From assembly GCF_016654115.1 (NCBI RefSeq), contig NZ_JAEQAZ010000028.1, forward strand, positions 1-64,000: DNA of 64,000 nucleotides. Direction: 5' to 3'. The translations under genes and the position numbers were made by a program. Shown piece by piece: positions 9,064 to 16,831 of the stretch. This DNA is from Streptomyces sp. MBT53 (GTDB taxonomy: Bacteria; Actinomycetota; Actinomycetes; Streptomycetales; Streptomycetaceae). Within the stretch, counting starts at the first letter, position 1. Every line of letters starts with the position of its first letter. The notes below the pieces were generated by a model, which was not told where the DNA came from, searched no databases, and worked only from the letters and a program-made list of their open reading frames with translations.

Positions 9064-9912
9064 TCAGGTGAGCCAGGGACCGGTGACGGCCTGGACGGCG
9101 GATCCGTCCAGGTCGCTCAGTTTGATCCCGGCGAGTTCCCGCGCCAGGTCGGAGGTCTGCACCCGGAAGGGCGGTCGCTCGGCGGTGAGGGTGGCGACGA
9201 CGACCGCCGCCGCGTCGGCGGAGCTCTGCGCCTGCTCGAAGAGCGCGGCCGTGGTCTCGAAGTAGGCCTTGAAGGCGGCCTCGTAGGGCCCCGCGTTCTC
9301 GATCAGCCCGGGCACGGACGGCACGAGGTGGGTGACGAACTCGCTTGCCACCGGCCCGGGTTCGACGACGGAGACCTGTACTCCGGTGGTCGCCGCGACC
9401 GGGGCCAGCGACTCCAGGAACCCTTCGACGGCGAACTTGGCCGCGCAGTAGGCCTCGTTGAACGGCTGCCCGATCAGTCCGCCGAGGCTGGAGACCGTGA
9501 TGACCCGTCCGCCGCTGGCCCGCAGGTGCGGCAGCGCGACCCGGGTCAGCTCGACGACTCCGAAGAAGTTCGTCTCCAGTACGGCCCTGAAGGCCTCGAC
9601 GCCGGTCTGCTCGACGGTGCCGAGCTGTCCGACCCCAGCGTTGTTGATCACGGCGTCGAGACGGCCGTACTCGGAGATCACACCGGTCACGGCCGCGGCG
9701 ACGGACGCGGGGTCGGTCACGTCGAGCCGCTCGACACGGACCCGCTCGGTGACACCGGCCGCCGCGACGGCCGCGCGGAGGGCGTCGGCCCGGCCGGTGT
9801 CCCGGAGGGTGGCGACGACGGTCCAGCCGGCCTCGGCCGCCTGGACCGCGGTGGCCAGGCCGATGCCGGACGAGGTGCCGGTGATCAGGACGGTACGCAG
9901 GGCGGCGGTCAT
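9064..9912 (-). CDS. Short-chain dehydrogenase/reductase (classical SDR)
   Basis: This 282-residue Rossmann oxidoreductase has the cofactor motif TGTSSGIG (about 11-18), the NNAG motif, a catalytic Ser in VSSLGG and YCAAK as the Tyr-x-x-x-Lys pair. Classical SDRs oxidise or reduce hydroxyl and carbonyl groups with NAD(P)H. A GGAAGAG ribosome site precedes the ATG. It converges on the KAS III gene with only 10 bp between them and is transcribed away from the LysR gene at 10177, a common layout for a LysR regulator and its target. The substrate is unknown; it could be a tailoring enzyme of the adjacent cluster or unrelated. Confidence 0.88.
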   Translation of the reverse strand: MTAALRTVLITGTSSGIGLATAVQAAEAGWTVVATLRDTGRADALRAAVAAAGVTERVRVERLDVTDPASVAAAVTGVISEYGRLDAVINNAGVGQLGTVEQTGVEAFRAVLETNFFGVVELTRVALPHLRASGGRVITVSSLGGLIGQPFNEAYCAAKFAVEGFLESLAPVAATTGVQVSVVEPGPVASEFVTHLVPSVPGLIENAGPYEAAFKAYFETTAALFEQAQSSADAAAVVVATLTAERPPFRVQTSDLARELAGIKLSDLDGSAVQAVTGPWLT

Positions 9913-10176
9913 GGGCGTCTCTTCCGGTCAGCGCGGACGTTGCGCCCACCGTGTCATCGCTCCCGGGACCGGCCAACCCCTATCTTCCGGCTCCCCCACC
10001 CCTACCTTCTCCCGCTGTCCGCCGGTCACTTGACAGTGCGTCGGCCCACGGGCGCCGTACACCGACACCGCAGGTCACAGACGCGCGGCGGTCGCCCGCG
10101 GCCCCACTTGTCCGGACAGGAAACAGCAGGTCCGAGCGATCCGGAAGGCCCGTTGCCCGGTGTTAGCGTGCGCCGC

Positions 10177-11397
10177 ATGGGACCGGTCTTCGACATCATC
10201 GCGCTGCGCAGTCTGGTGGCCGTCGCGGACAAGGGCGGGTTTCACCGGGCCGCCGAGTCACTGACGCTCAGCCAGTCCGCGGTCAGTCAGCATGTGCGGC
10301 GGCTGGAGAAGACACTCGGGCGGCCGGTGGTCGAACGGGCGGGCCGGGCCACCCGGTTCACCGCGGCGGGCGCCCTTCTCCTCGACGAGGCCCGCTGGAT
10401 CCTCAACGTGCACGACGAGGCCGCGCGCCGACTGCTCGGCTCCGAACCCGCGATCGTCACCGTGGGGTGCGCCGAGCACGCCGCCGACCAGATGATCCCG
10501 AGGATCACCGAGGCCATCCACCGGACGCGCCCGTTCTGCCAGGTCCGCTTCCGCATCGACCGCTCCGCCCGGCTCGTCGAGGCCGTCGACCGCCGCTCGG
10601 TGGATCTGGCGGTGTACGTGACGGAGGCGGCGGGCGTCGAGGGAGTGCCGGTGGGCGGACTCCCCCTGAAGTGGTACGCCGCCCCGGGCTGGACCCCGTC
10701 GCCGACGGCGCTGCCGCTGGTGGCGATCGAGGAGCCGTGCGCGGTCCGCCGACGCGCTCTGGAGGTGCTCTCCGCGCACGGTGTCCCGGCCGCGGTCGTC
10801 TGTGACGCCGGTTATCTGGCCGGGGTGCTGGACGCCGCCCGCGCCGGGCTCGGGGTGGCCCTGCTGGCGGACACCGGCCGCGGCCCGGACGGCCTGACCG
10901 CCTGCACCGGCCTGCCGCAGGCGCCCCCGATCCGGATGAGCGCCCACGCCCGTCCGGGCGCCGATCCGACCCTGGTCACGAACGTCGTCGAGGCGGTCCG
11001 TTCGCTGCTCGTCGAACTGGACTCGTCCCGCCCCGAGACCCGACCGGACCCGGCCGGACATCCCGACCCGCCGTCCGGTGACCTCACCGACGACGAGTGG
11101 AAAGCGGTGGAGCCATTGCTTCCGCTCGGGGAGCGGGGCCCGTACCCGGAAGCTCTGCGCAGGCAGTTCGACGGCGTGATGTGGCGGTTCCGCACCGGCA
11201 GCCCGTGGCGCACCATGCCCTCGCGCTACGGGGCTTGGCAGACGGTCCATCACCGATTCCGCCAGTGGGCGCTGGCCGGCACCTTCCAGGTGCTCACCGC
11301 GGCGGCCTCCGAGCCGATCGCACGGGAGTTGGCCGCTTTGGAGAAGGCCGTCGACGAGGAACGGCGCCTCCGCGACAGAGTCGCGACGCACCGCTGA
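10177..11397 (+). CDS. LysR-family regulator fused to an IS5-type transposase N-terminal domain (DUF4096)
   Basis: This is a 406-residue protein; LysR proteins usually have about 300. Residues 1-65 are the winged HTH (RAAESLTLSQSAVSQHVRRL) and residues about 90-285 are the effector domain. From about 305 the sequence switches to LTDDEWKAVEPLLPLG, then RRQFDGVMWRFRTGSPW and an HHRFRQWALAG segment, which is the N-terminal domain (DUF4096) of IS5-family transposases; the DDE catalytic part is absent. The junction is in frame, so the fusion is read as one protein. A TAGCGT -10-like hexamer seven bases before the ATG suggests a leaderless transcript. The gene is divergent from the SDR, which it may control. 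The extra domain could be a passive insertion remnant or a recruited DNA-binding tail. Confidence 0.85.
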   Translation: MGPVFDIIALRSLVAVADKGGFHRAAESLTLSQSAVSQHVRRLEKTLGRPVVERAGRATRFTAAGALLLDEARWILNVHDEAARRLLGSEPAIVTVGCAEHAADQMIPRITEAIHRTRPFCQVRFRIDRSARLVEAVDRRSVDLAVYVTEAAGVEGVPVGGLPLKWYAAPGWTPSPTALPLVAIEEPCAVRRRALEVLSAHGVPAAVVCDAGYLAGVLDAARAGLGVALLADTGRGPDGLTACTGLPQAPPIRMSAHARPGADPTLVTNVVEAVRSLLVELDSSRPETRPDPAGHPDPPSGDLTDDEWKAVEPLLPLGERGPYPEALRRQFDGVMWRFRTGSPWRTMPSRYGAWQTVHHRFRQWALAGTFQVLTAAASEPIARELAALEKAVDEERRLRDRVATHR

Positions 11398-11517
11398 GGA
11401 TATGCATGGCCGCTATCAACTCTCCACAACAGCAACACAGTTGACCCCGATATCGACTTGCACAGGTAGCCACTTGACGTAGTTAATGAGCGCCTGCCAG
11501 TGAGCTCAGGGGGACTC

Positions 11518-12123
11518 ATGGAGAGAACCGAAGCGTCCGGCTTCCCGGACGTCCCGCCGCCGCCCGCCACCCCGCCGCAGGCATCGAGCGCGATCGAACT
11601 GCGGGTCGGCAAGCGGCTGTTATGGGTCGGTGGGGCCGCGTACCCGCTGGAGAACATCGCCAGGGTGCACACGTACATGCTGACACCGAGGCGCTGGGAC
11701 GCCACGAGGCAATTCCTGAAGCGTCTCGGGCTCATCCTGTCGGTGGCGTTCGCACTGACCATCCTCGGCGGCGTCACCGGGATCGCCGGCCAGGACACGG
11801 CCAGCAAGCTCGTCATGTGGGTGTGACTCGGCTTCTCGGCCACACTGCTCTTCTGCGCGGTGGAGTGGCTGCAGGTGGTGACGGCGGCGCCGCTGTACGT
11901 CCTCGCCGTGGAGACGTCCGGCCCGCCCATGGCCGTGGTGACGAGCCCGGACCCGCACCGGCTCGACCAGTTGGTGGGCTCCATCGTGTACGCGATCGAG
12001 CACCCGGAGACGGAGTTCCACGTCACGGTGGACCGTCTCATGGTCAACCCGAAGAGCTACTACTTCGGCGACAACGTCAACATGTACGGCGGCATCGGCA
12101 ACGTGGGAGTGGAACACGCATGA
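11518..12123 (+). pseudogene. DUF6232-type membrane protein interrupted by an in-frame UGA
   Basis: The start is ATG 11518 with AGGGGGA upstream. The 102-residue first part (IELRVGKRLLWVGGAAYPLENI, then a hydrophobic segment LGLILSVAFALTILGG) ends at TGA 11824-11826. The same frame then continues with a second hydrophobic segment (FSATLLFCAVEWLQVV), a soluble part and a glycine/asparagine-rich end (YYFGDNVNMYGGIGNVG). The whole matches what I recall of Streptomyces DUF6232 proteins: basic start, two membrane helices, soluble domain and this terminal motif. A TGG to TGA change (Trp codon) would explain the stop. The last codons overlap the next gene (ATGA). It is probably a recent nonsense mutation; readthrough is possible but unproven. 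Function is unknown. Confidence 0.7.
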
Positions 12124-12476
12124 GCGGCGACACCTTCTACTTCGGCGACAACGTGACCATGCACGGCGGCACCGGGAACACCGGCATCGTCAAGCACCGG
12201 ACACCGGCCGGGCCGCCCGTCGCCGACCCCGCCCTCCAGGCCGCCGTCGAGGAACTCCGCCGACTGGTCGAAACCCTGCGCGAGCAGATCCCGGCCGCGA
12301 GCGCGCAGACCATCGACGACGCCCTGCCGGCACTCACCACGGACCCGGGCGCCGCCCCGCAGGAGCGGCACCGCGCGCTGATGGCCGTCGCGGGAATCGC
12401 GGCGACGGTCGGCGCGGTGGGCCAGCCGGCGTTGGAGGCGGTGAACCGGATCCTGGGACTGCTCGGCGGTCAGTAG
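12120..12476 (+). CDS. Small protein with N-terminal FGDNVxMxGGxGNxG motif
   Basis: This 118-residue protein starts in the stop of the preceding gene (ATGA). Residues 5-22 (FYFGDNVTMHGGTGNTG) nearly repeat the end of the DUF6232 protein. The rest is predicted helical: ALQAAVEELRRLVETLREQI, then a short linker and a small hydrophobic helix near the C-terminus (VAGIAATVGAVG). No known catalytic domain is seen. Sharing one short motif between the C-terminus of a membrane protein and the N-terminus of its neighbour suggests the two assemble through it, in the manner of amyloid-like signalling motifs. That is inference. Confidence 0.75.
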   Translation: MSGDTFYFGDNVTMHGGTGNTGIVKHRTPAGPPVADPALQAAVEELRRLVETLREQIPAASAQTIDDALPALTTDPGAAPQERHRALMAVAGIAATVGAVGQPALEAVNRILGLLGGQ

Positions 12477-12508
12477 CCTTCTGGGACAACCGGGCTTCTT
12501 CCCTCCGG

Positions 12509-13189
12509 TCAAGCCTCGACCGGGTCCGGGCCTCGCACCGCGCTGGTCAGCGGGGCCACGACGCGCCATCCCACCGTCTCGTAGAGGGCCCGCCCCTCCA
12601 GCGTCGCGCCCAACACACCGACTGTTGCCCCCTGTTCGGCCGCGGCACTGGCGAGCGCGCCCATCACCAGGCGTCCCAGACCGCGGCGCTGGTGGGCCGG
12701 GTCGGTCTCCACCTGGTCGACGACGGCCGTGAAGCCCGTGGCGGCGATCTGACCGCGCGCGGCGAAGGCGCCGTCCGCGGTGCGCACCAGGGCGCGGGTC
12801 ACACCCGCGCGGTTCCAGGTGCGCAGCCGGTATCCGTCGGGGACCTCGGCCCGGGAGGCACGCAGCGGGGCGGACATCAGGAAACTGGGACCACCCGACA
12901 CGGACCAGCCGGAGGCCAGCCAGGGCGTGAGGGTTTCCGGTGGTACGAACGCCTTCAGCCAGACGTCCGGAGCGGTGGCGCTCTCGGTGATCTTGCGGAC
13001 GGTCGCCTCGTCGGCGGCGGTCAGGACGTGGCGCATGACGTGCTTGGACAGGCCGACATCGATGGTGAAACCCCAGGAGCAGGGCGCCGGTTCGGCCGCG
13101 CCCCGCGAGACGGCCCAGCCTTCGACCCATGCTTCTACGGCTTCGGCCGTGTTCCTGAAAGACAAAGCCCCTCCCCACGTAAGCAACAC
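12509..13189 (-). CDS. GNAT-family N-acetyltransferase
   Basis: This is a 226-residue protein. The C-terminal half carries the GNAT core: VETDPAHQRRGLGRLVMGAL is the acetyl-CoA binding motif A (QRRGLG loop), followed by LGATLEGRALYETVGW, the usual motif B helix and strand. The N-terminal half (about 1-110) is variable and probably sets the substrate. The family transfers an acetyl group from acetyl-CoA to an amine. It converges on the DUF6232 locus and stands alone. The substrate is unknown. Confidence 0.85.
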   Translation of the reverse strand: MLLTWGGALSFRNTAEAVEAWVEGWAVSRGAAEPAPCSWGFTIDVGLSKHVMRHVLTAADEATVRKITESATAPDVWLKAFVPPETLTPWLASGWSVSGGPSFLMSAPLRASRAEVPDGYRLRTWNRAGVTRALVRTADGAFAARGQIAATGFTAVVDQVETDPAHQRRGLGRLVMGALASAAAEQGATVGVLGATLEGRALYETVGWRVVAPLTSAVRGPDPVEA

Positions 13190-13264
13190 TTCCCTATGTC
13201 ACCCATTACATCAGAGGCGAGGGCGACAGGGCAGTCCGCCTCGTGCGGCGCGGGGTGCCGTCCG

Positions 13265-14536
13265 CTACCCCGCCGTCGGCTCCCCCTGCCCCTCCCAAGG
13301 TCTGGCCATCCCCACCAGCGCAACTCCCGCCGCCGCCACGGCGATCAGCATGATCACCGCCATCGGCAGCGAGCTGTCCTCCCCGAACAGTCCGACCAGG
13401 GGCGCGGTGAGGGCGCCGAACAGGAACTGCAGACCGCCGAGGAGGGCGGAGGCCGCGCCGGGGGCGGCGCGGCCGAGGGCCTGGCCGATGCTGAGGGTCG
13501 ACGGGAAGACCATGCCGATGCCGCCGGCCGTGACGAACAGGCTGATCCAGGTACCGGCGAGGGTCTCCCCCACGGTCAGCACCAGCACGACCTGCGCGAG
13601 GGCACCGACCCCGGCGACACCGACCGCCGCGGCGAGAAGGGTGTTCAGCCGTACGCGTCCGGCCAGTCGGGAGAAGGTCGCGCCGGCGATCAGCATGGCG
13701 ACGGCGTTGCTCGCGAAGATGAGGGAGTACGTCGTGGCCGACACGCCGTGCAGGTTCTCGAAGACGAAGCTGGAGCCGCTGATGTAGGCGAACAGCGCCG
13801 CCGAGATGAACGCGAGGACGAGGACGTACCCCATGAACGTACGGCGGCCGAGCAGCGCGCCCATCGCGCGGAAGGTCTGCGCGATCCCGCCTGCGTGCCG
13901 CCGCTCCGGCGGCAGGGTCTCCGGGACCTTGCGGAGGACGCCGAGCAGCAACAGCCCGCCCAGCACGGTGAGTACGACGAACACCGCGCGCCAGGTCGAC
14001 ACGGCCAGCACCGCTCCGCCGAGGACCGGTGCGGCGACCGGCGCGACGCCCATGATCTGGGAGAGCACCGCGAAGTAGCGCGGCAGTTCGGCGCCGTGGA
14101 AGCGGTCGGTGAGCACGGCGCGGGCCAGCACCATGCCGGCCGCGCCCGCCAGGCCCTGGAGGAAGCGGGCGCCGGCGAGCAGGCCGACGTTGGGCGCGAG
14201 GGCGCAGGCGACGGAGAAGACTGTGAACGCGGCCGTCCCGGACAGCAGCAGTCCGCGGCGGCCGAGGCTGTCGCTGATCGGGCCGATGAGGAGTTGTCCG
14301 ACGACGAGTCCGGCCAGGAACGCGGTCATCGTCAGCTGTACGGCCGAGCTGCTCGCGCCGAGCGCGTCCCCCATGGCGGGGAACCCGGGGACGTACATGT
14401 CTGTCGCGAGCGGGGCGACCGCCGTCAGCGCGGCGAGGACCGCGACCAGGGCGACGGCGGCGCGCCGGGTCGGGTCGACGGCGGCCGGTGCGGCGGCGCG
14501 CGCGGCAGCGGAAGGGGAGGGGGACGGCGATACCAT
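13265..14536 (-). CDS. MFS drug efflux transporter, Bcr/CflA-like
   Basis: This 423-residue, 12-helix proton antiporter has the DHA1 signatures LATDMYVPGFPAM in helix 1 and GPISDSLGRRG between helices 2 and 3 (motif A), and a proline/glycine-rich helix 5 (PVAAPVLGG). Bcr/CflA proteins export drugs such as bicyclomycin and chloramphenicol. I chose ATG 14536 because the longer frame upstream runs through the operator and the divergent promoter. It is divergent from a MarR regulator, and a palindrome lies 11 bp upstream of this start, so it is very likely repressed by that MarR and induced by a ligand. Confidence 0.92.
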   Translation of the reverse strand: MVSPSPSPSAAARAAAPAAVDPTRRAAVALVAVLAALTAVAPLATDMYVPGFPAMGDALGASSSAVQLTMTAFLAGLVVGQLLIGPISDSLGRRGLLLSGTAAFTVFSVACALAPNVGLLAGARFLQGLAGAAGMVLARAVLTDRFHGAELPRYFAVLSQIMGVAPVAAPVLGGAVLAVSTWRAVFVVLTVLGGLLLLGVLRKVPETLPPERRHAGGIAQTFRAMGALLGRRTFMGYVLVLAFISAALFAYISGSSFVFENLHGVSATTYSLIFASNAVAMLIAGATFSRLAGRVRLNTLLAAAVGVAGVGALAQVVLVLTVGETLAGTWISLFVTAGGIGMVFPSTLSIGQALGRAAPGAASALLGGLQFLFGALTAPLVGLFGEDSSLPMAVIMLIAVAAAGVALVGMARPWEGQGEPTAG

Positions 14537-14546
14537 GACCGTAACG

Positions 14547-14570
14547 GTAACCGATGGTTCACCGGTTAAC
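14547..14570. promoter_or_regulatory. Palindromic operator for the MarR/MFS pair
   Basis: GGTAACCG at 14546-14553 and CGGTTAAC at 14563-14570 form an inverted repeat (7 of 8 positions) around a 9-base centre. It sits in the 97-bp gap between the divergent MFS and MarR starts and almost touches the MFS start. MarR repressors bind such 16-24 bp palindromes in shared promoters. The assignment to the adjacent MarR is inference. Confidence 0.6.
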
Positions 14571-14633
14571 AATGATGGATGCCGTAAGCCCCGATCGACT
14601 CCCCGCAGCCCCGGAAGCGAGAAGACGAGCCGC

Positions 14634-15128
14634 ATGTCCCTCTCCCCCCTCTTCGTCCGCACGCAGTGGACCGAGCACAACCCTGGCCTCGACACCTCCC
14701 CCATGGAGCTGATCAGCCTGCTCAAGCATGCCGGCGGGCTGCTGAACCGGGCGGTGGAACCCCTCTACGCGGGCGCCGCGCTCACCGCCCCCGAGGTCGA
14801 CATGCTGGTCCCGCTGCGTCACGCGACCGAACCCGTGATCGCCCGCCGTCTCGCCGAATGGCTGGGCCTGTCCCGTGCCGGGGTCAGCAAGGCCCTGGGC
14901 AAGCTGGAGAAGCGCGGTTTCATCGCCCGTACGCCGAATCCGGCCGACCGGCGGGCCGCGCTGGTGACCATCACCCCGGCCGGGGCCAAGGCCGTGGACG
15001 ATCTCTTCCCCCGCCAACTCGCCGCCGAAGTGAACCTGTTGGCGGGTCTCGGCGAGAACCGGGACCAGGTGCTGAACGCACTGGAGCGCCTCGTGGAGGC
15101 CATGGAGCGCCAAGTCGGCCGCGAGTGA
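14634..15128 (+). CDS. MarR-family transcriptional regulator
   Basis: This 164-residue protein has a winged helix at about 65-135: PVIARRLAEWLGLSRAGVSK is the HTH and RTPNPADRRAALVTITPAG is the wing with the conserved D-x-R. MarR dimers usually repress a neighbouring efflux or enzyme gene and release DNA on binding a small phenolic ligand. The start at ATG 14634 gives a normal length; ATG 14703 is an alternative. The divergent MFS pump is the obvious target. Convergent to the P450 gene. Confidence 0.9.
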   Translation: MSLSPLFVRTQWTEHNPGLDTSPMELISLLKHAGGLLNRAVEPLYAGAALTAPEVDMLVPLRHATEPVIARRLAEWLGLSRAGVSKALGKLEKRGFIARTPNPADRRAALVTITPAGAKAVDDLFPRQLAAEVNLLAGLGENRDQVLNALERLVEAMERQVGRE

Positions 15129-15145
15129 AGGATCCTGAGGGTCCG

Positions 15146-16324
15146 TCAGGAAACAGCGCCCCACCGCACATGAAGCGTCGGCGGCTTGCGGAAGACCAGT
15201 CCGTGCGGGGCCGTCGGGTGGTCCGGGTCGAGGCGCAGGGACGGGAGGCGGTCGAGGAGGTGGTGGAGGGCGATACGGGTTTCCAGGCGGGCGAGGTGTG
15301 CGGCGAGGCAGTAGTGCGGGCCGTGGGCGAAGGCGAGTTGGAGGCGGGCGTTCTCGCGGCGGACGTCGAAGCGGTCGGGGTCGGGGAAGACCGCCGGGTC
15401 GCGGTTGGCGCCGGTGAGGGAGACGGTCACCAGGTCGCCCTCGCGGATCGTGGCCGGGCCGAGGGCGGTGTCGCGGGTGGCGTAGCGGTCCACGACGGCC
15501 GCGCCGGGTTCGAGGCGCAGTGATTCCTCGATCGCGCCGTCGAGGAGGCCCATGTCGGCGCGGACGAGGGCGAGTTGGTCGGGGTGTTGGAGCAGGTGCA
15601 GCAGCGCGTTGGTGATCATCGCTTCGGTGGTCTCGATGCCGCCGAACATCAACACGGCGGCGTTGGAGGCGACTTCGGGCACCGTCAGCTGTCCGGCGGC
15701 GGAGACCAGGAGTGAGGCCGCGTCCCGGTCGGTGACGGTTGCCTCGACGGCCGCGCGCAGTTCGGCGTAGGCGGCAGTGCCGGCGGCTCCGGCCGTGTGT
15801 CCGGCGGTGATGTCCGAGACCGACTGCACGATGGCGTCGTACCAGGAGAGCACGGTGGTCGGGGTGGTGCCGGTCAGTCCGAGTGCGTGGGTCACGACGG
15901 CGACCGCCAGCGGTCCCGCGAAGGCGCGGCGCAGTTCGCCGGCGCCCGCCGGTCGCAGTGCGGTGACGAGCCGGTCGGTCTCCCGCTCGATGAACGAGGC
16001 GAAGCCGTCCCGTACTTCGCGCGGGCGGAAGGGCGCGGTGAAGGGTTCGCGGTGGCGGGTGTGCCGCTCCCCGTCGAGGGAGAGCATGCTCGGGCCGACG
16101 ACCTGGGCGGTGGAGAAGCGGGGGTCGTCCACCGTGAAGGTGGTCGCGTCCCGCATCACGGCGAGCGCGAGGTCGCGCCGGGTGACCAACCAGCCGTCCA
16201 ACTCGGGCAGCCAGGAGACGGGTTCGCTCTCGCGCAGAAGCGCCAGCCGTGGGTGCGGGTCGTGGGCGAGTTCGGCGAGCGTGGTCCCGGCGCCGAGCGG
16301 GTAGGCGGCGGCGACCGTACTCAT
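15146..16324 (-). CDS. Cytochrome P450
   Basis: This is a 392-residue soluble bacterial P450. The I-helix motif is FGGIETTEAM (about 230-240; acidic Glu and Thr kept, first Ala replaced by Gly). The K-helix ExxR is EESLR. The heme loop is FAHGPHYCLAAHL with Cys339 as thiolate ligand; the residue after Cys-Leu is Ala instead of the common Gly. It hydroxylates or otherwise oxidises a small molecule using ferredoxin electrons; no ferredoxin gene is adjacent. The start ATG 16324 (MSTVAAAYPLG) fits P450 length; a longer in-frame start to 16492 has no support. The substrate is unknown. Confidence 0.92.
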   Translation of the reverse strand: MSTVAAAYPLGAGTTLAELAHDPHPRLALLRESEPVSWLPELDGWLVTRRDLALAVMRDATTFTVDDPRFSTAQVVGPSMLSLDGERHTRHREPFTAPFRPREVRDGFASFIERETDRLVTALRPAGAGELRRAFAGPLAVAVVTHALGLTGTTPTTVLSWYDAIVQSVSDITAGHTAGAAGTAAYAELRAAVEATVTDRDAASLLVSAAGQLTVPEVASNAAVLMFGGIETTEAMITNALLHLLQHPDQLALVRADMGLLDGAIEESLRLEPGAAVVDRYATRDTALGPATIREGDLVTVSLTGANRDPAVFPDPDRFDVRRENARLQLAFAHGPHYCLAAHLARLETRIALHHLLDRLPSLRLDPDHPTAPHGLVFRKPPTLHVRWGAVS

Positions 16325-16831
16325 CGCGCTCCAGGTCGGTGCAGAGGGAAACTGGCCATGGCCGAGGCTAACAATTCGGGCGCGTCCGACCGAGGGCAGG
16401 GGCTGTCCGGCGGGACAGCTGTCACCGTACGGAAGATTTCGGTCACCATGTGTTCCGTCGTCGCGTCCGTCACCGCCGACGAATACGGGCAACAGATCGA
16501 ATTCGCCCCGCGCGGGGCGGAGTTTGCGCCATCCTGAACGCCACGAGACGCGGACCCGGTCACAGAAGCACGTCGGGCCTCAACTCCTCTGTCCCGACTG
16601 CCCATTTAACGCGCCGGTCCGGTCTCCTCAGGCCGACCCGACGAGACCGCACCCCGCCCAGTACCCGACACCGACACTTGAGTCACTCTTGATCACTTCA
16701 TCAGACACCGACGGACCGGCGATACCCGTGCCCCTGCAGCCCATCCCGTCCGCCCAGGTGACCCCGGCCGCGTCCTGGCGCATTCTTGCTGTGTCACCCA
16801 CCCGGCGCCACAGGGACGAGGTAGAGCCCCG
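16325..16831. promoter_or_regulatory. Divergent intergenic region with a 16-bp perfect palindrome
   Basis: There is no convincing gene in these 507 bases. They must hold the promoters of the P450 (minus) and of the phosphatase gene at 16832 (plus). A perfect 16-bp palindrome, CGCCCCGCGCGGGGCG, lies at 16504-16519 and could be a terminator stem or a regulator site. An 80-codon frame at 16450-16692 has composition unlike a protein and is not called. Confidence 0.4.

Noticed and set aside
8881..10176. N-terminal extension of the LysR frame across the SDR gene
   Set aside because: It is antisense to the SDR; the LysR HTH begins normally at ATG 10177.
11065..11500. Complete IS5-family element
   Set aside because: Only the N-terminal DUF4096 part is present; no DDE domain, terminal inverted repeats or target duplication could be found by eye.
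14537..14725. Upstream extension of the MFS protein
   Set aside because: It would read through the operator and into the divergent MarR gene and adds no membrane helix.
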